Source: Adineta ricciae (lineage: Eukaryota > Rotifera > Eurotatoria > Adinetida > Adinetidae). From it: 64,000 nt of DNA. The position numbers and the translations under genes are program-made. The stretch spans positions 124,001-188,000 of the forward strand of contig CAJNOJ010000113.1 of assembly GCA_905250025.1 (NCBI GenBank), read 5' to 3'. Below, in pieces: positions 63,631 to 64,000 of the stretch (positions are counted from its first letter, which is position 1; each line of letters starts with the position of its first letter). The notes under the pieces are model-generated. The model saw nothing but the letters and a program-made list of their open reading frames with translations, was not told the origin of the DNA and did no database searches.

Positions 63631-64000
63631 TACGCATTTATCTTCTAGAACGCCAGTCGTTATCGACCCCCAACTCAGTTAGCAGATTCAGTTCAACCAA
63701 CAAACAACAATCATCCTCAACAACCTCCTGCTCCATCGATTTGGTGATTAGAGTAGCAAAATACACACGAAGTTGTTTTTTTTTTTTGTACGAATATCTT
63801 TGTCTTTTCGTTTTCATTTTATGGCTCGATATATAAGTAAACTTGTCTTCTTTGTTTTTCTTCCCTTTTGTTGTACATAACTTTCTCTCTTTCTAATCGA
63901 TTTCTTTTTTTTTTCTTGAAGTTCCTTTTTGCTTGCATGGGTGTGTTTATATTTGTCATTGTTCAATATAGACTATCAAGGACATACGATAAATTTTCTG
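63631..64000. other. 3' flank of the zinc-finger gene
   Basis: AT- and T-rich sequence to the window end with no supported gene. Several T runs (63776-63787 and 63906-63915) are present. Confidence 0.4.

Overview
The window looks like nuclear DNA of a small, intron-rich, AT-rich invertebrate. A bdelloid rotifer is the best guess. Support: spliceosomal introns mostly about 45-60 bp long with GT..AG ends, compact genes on both strands, animal orthologues throughout (CSTF1, CAMSAP, PACRG, MDM1, FANCL, MRPS23, PRKX, TARDBP, CatSper, BLM), splice-acceptor-like AGs a few bases before many start codons (rotifers trans-splice a leader), a plant/fungal-style chitin-binding/expansin-like gene, and a 3.3-kb segment present twice with only slight divergence, as expected of two haplotypes. 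The organism is inferred; no marker gene proves it. I saw no rRNA, tRNA, CRISPR, retrovirus-like or Polinton-like sequence.

Layout. 1-10.3 kb: a direct repeat (1-3290 and 5043-8295) carrying the 5' half of a CAMSAP/Patronin gene. The copies are separated by a 14-N gap and the complete CSTF1 gene; only the second copy continues into a whole CAMSAP gene. 10.3-20.9 kb: gene-poor, with a tentative minus-strand gene of six small exons and a large intron holding three MITE-like elements. 20.9-36.4 kb: ankyrin/SOCS-box protein, PACRG, MDM1, an RNF24/122-like RING protein, FANCL, MRPS23, a GIMAP-type GTPase and an unknown protein. 37.7-48.7 kb: PRKX kinase, an unknown RS-domain protein, a secreted chitin-binding/double-psi-barrel protein, and an atypical soluble guanylate cyclase with two candidate first exons. 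49.4-52 kb: two tandem intronless histidine phosphatases. 52-64 kb: TDP-43, a CatSper channel, an RRM-less RRP7A-like protein, a RanBP2-zinc-finger/RING protein, a BLM-type RecQ helicase carrying a RING finger, and a zinc-finger protein with three repeats.

There is no single pathway. Recurring themes are cilia and microtubules (CAMSAP, PACRG, MDM1, CatSper), DNA repair (FANCL, BLM), RNA processing (CSTF1, TDP-43, RRP7A) and ubiquitin ligases (ASB-like, RNF24-like, FANCL, RanBP2-RING, RING-RecQ). CatSper, RRP7A-like and RanBP2-RING lie head to tail with gaps of only 62-81 bp, an operon-like arrangement.

Exon boundaries were read by eye from splice signals and checked for phase. Nearly all models close in frame from ATG to stop. 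The exceptions are the 10.5-19 kb gene (no start found) and the 5' end of the RecQ gene (unresolved frame change). The most unusual items are the RING-RecQ fusion, the alternative heme-domain first exons on a cyclase lacking a catalytic aspartate, the segmental direct repeat with only silent changes in its coding exon, and a sperm-channel gene in a presumed asexual lineage.
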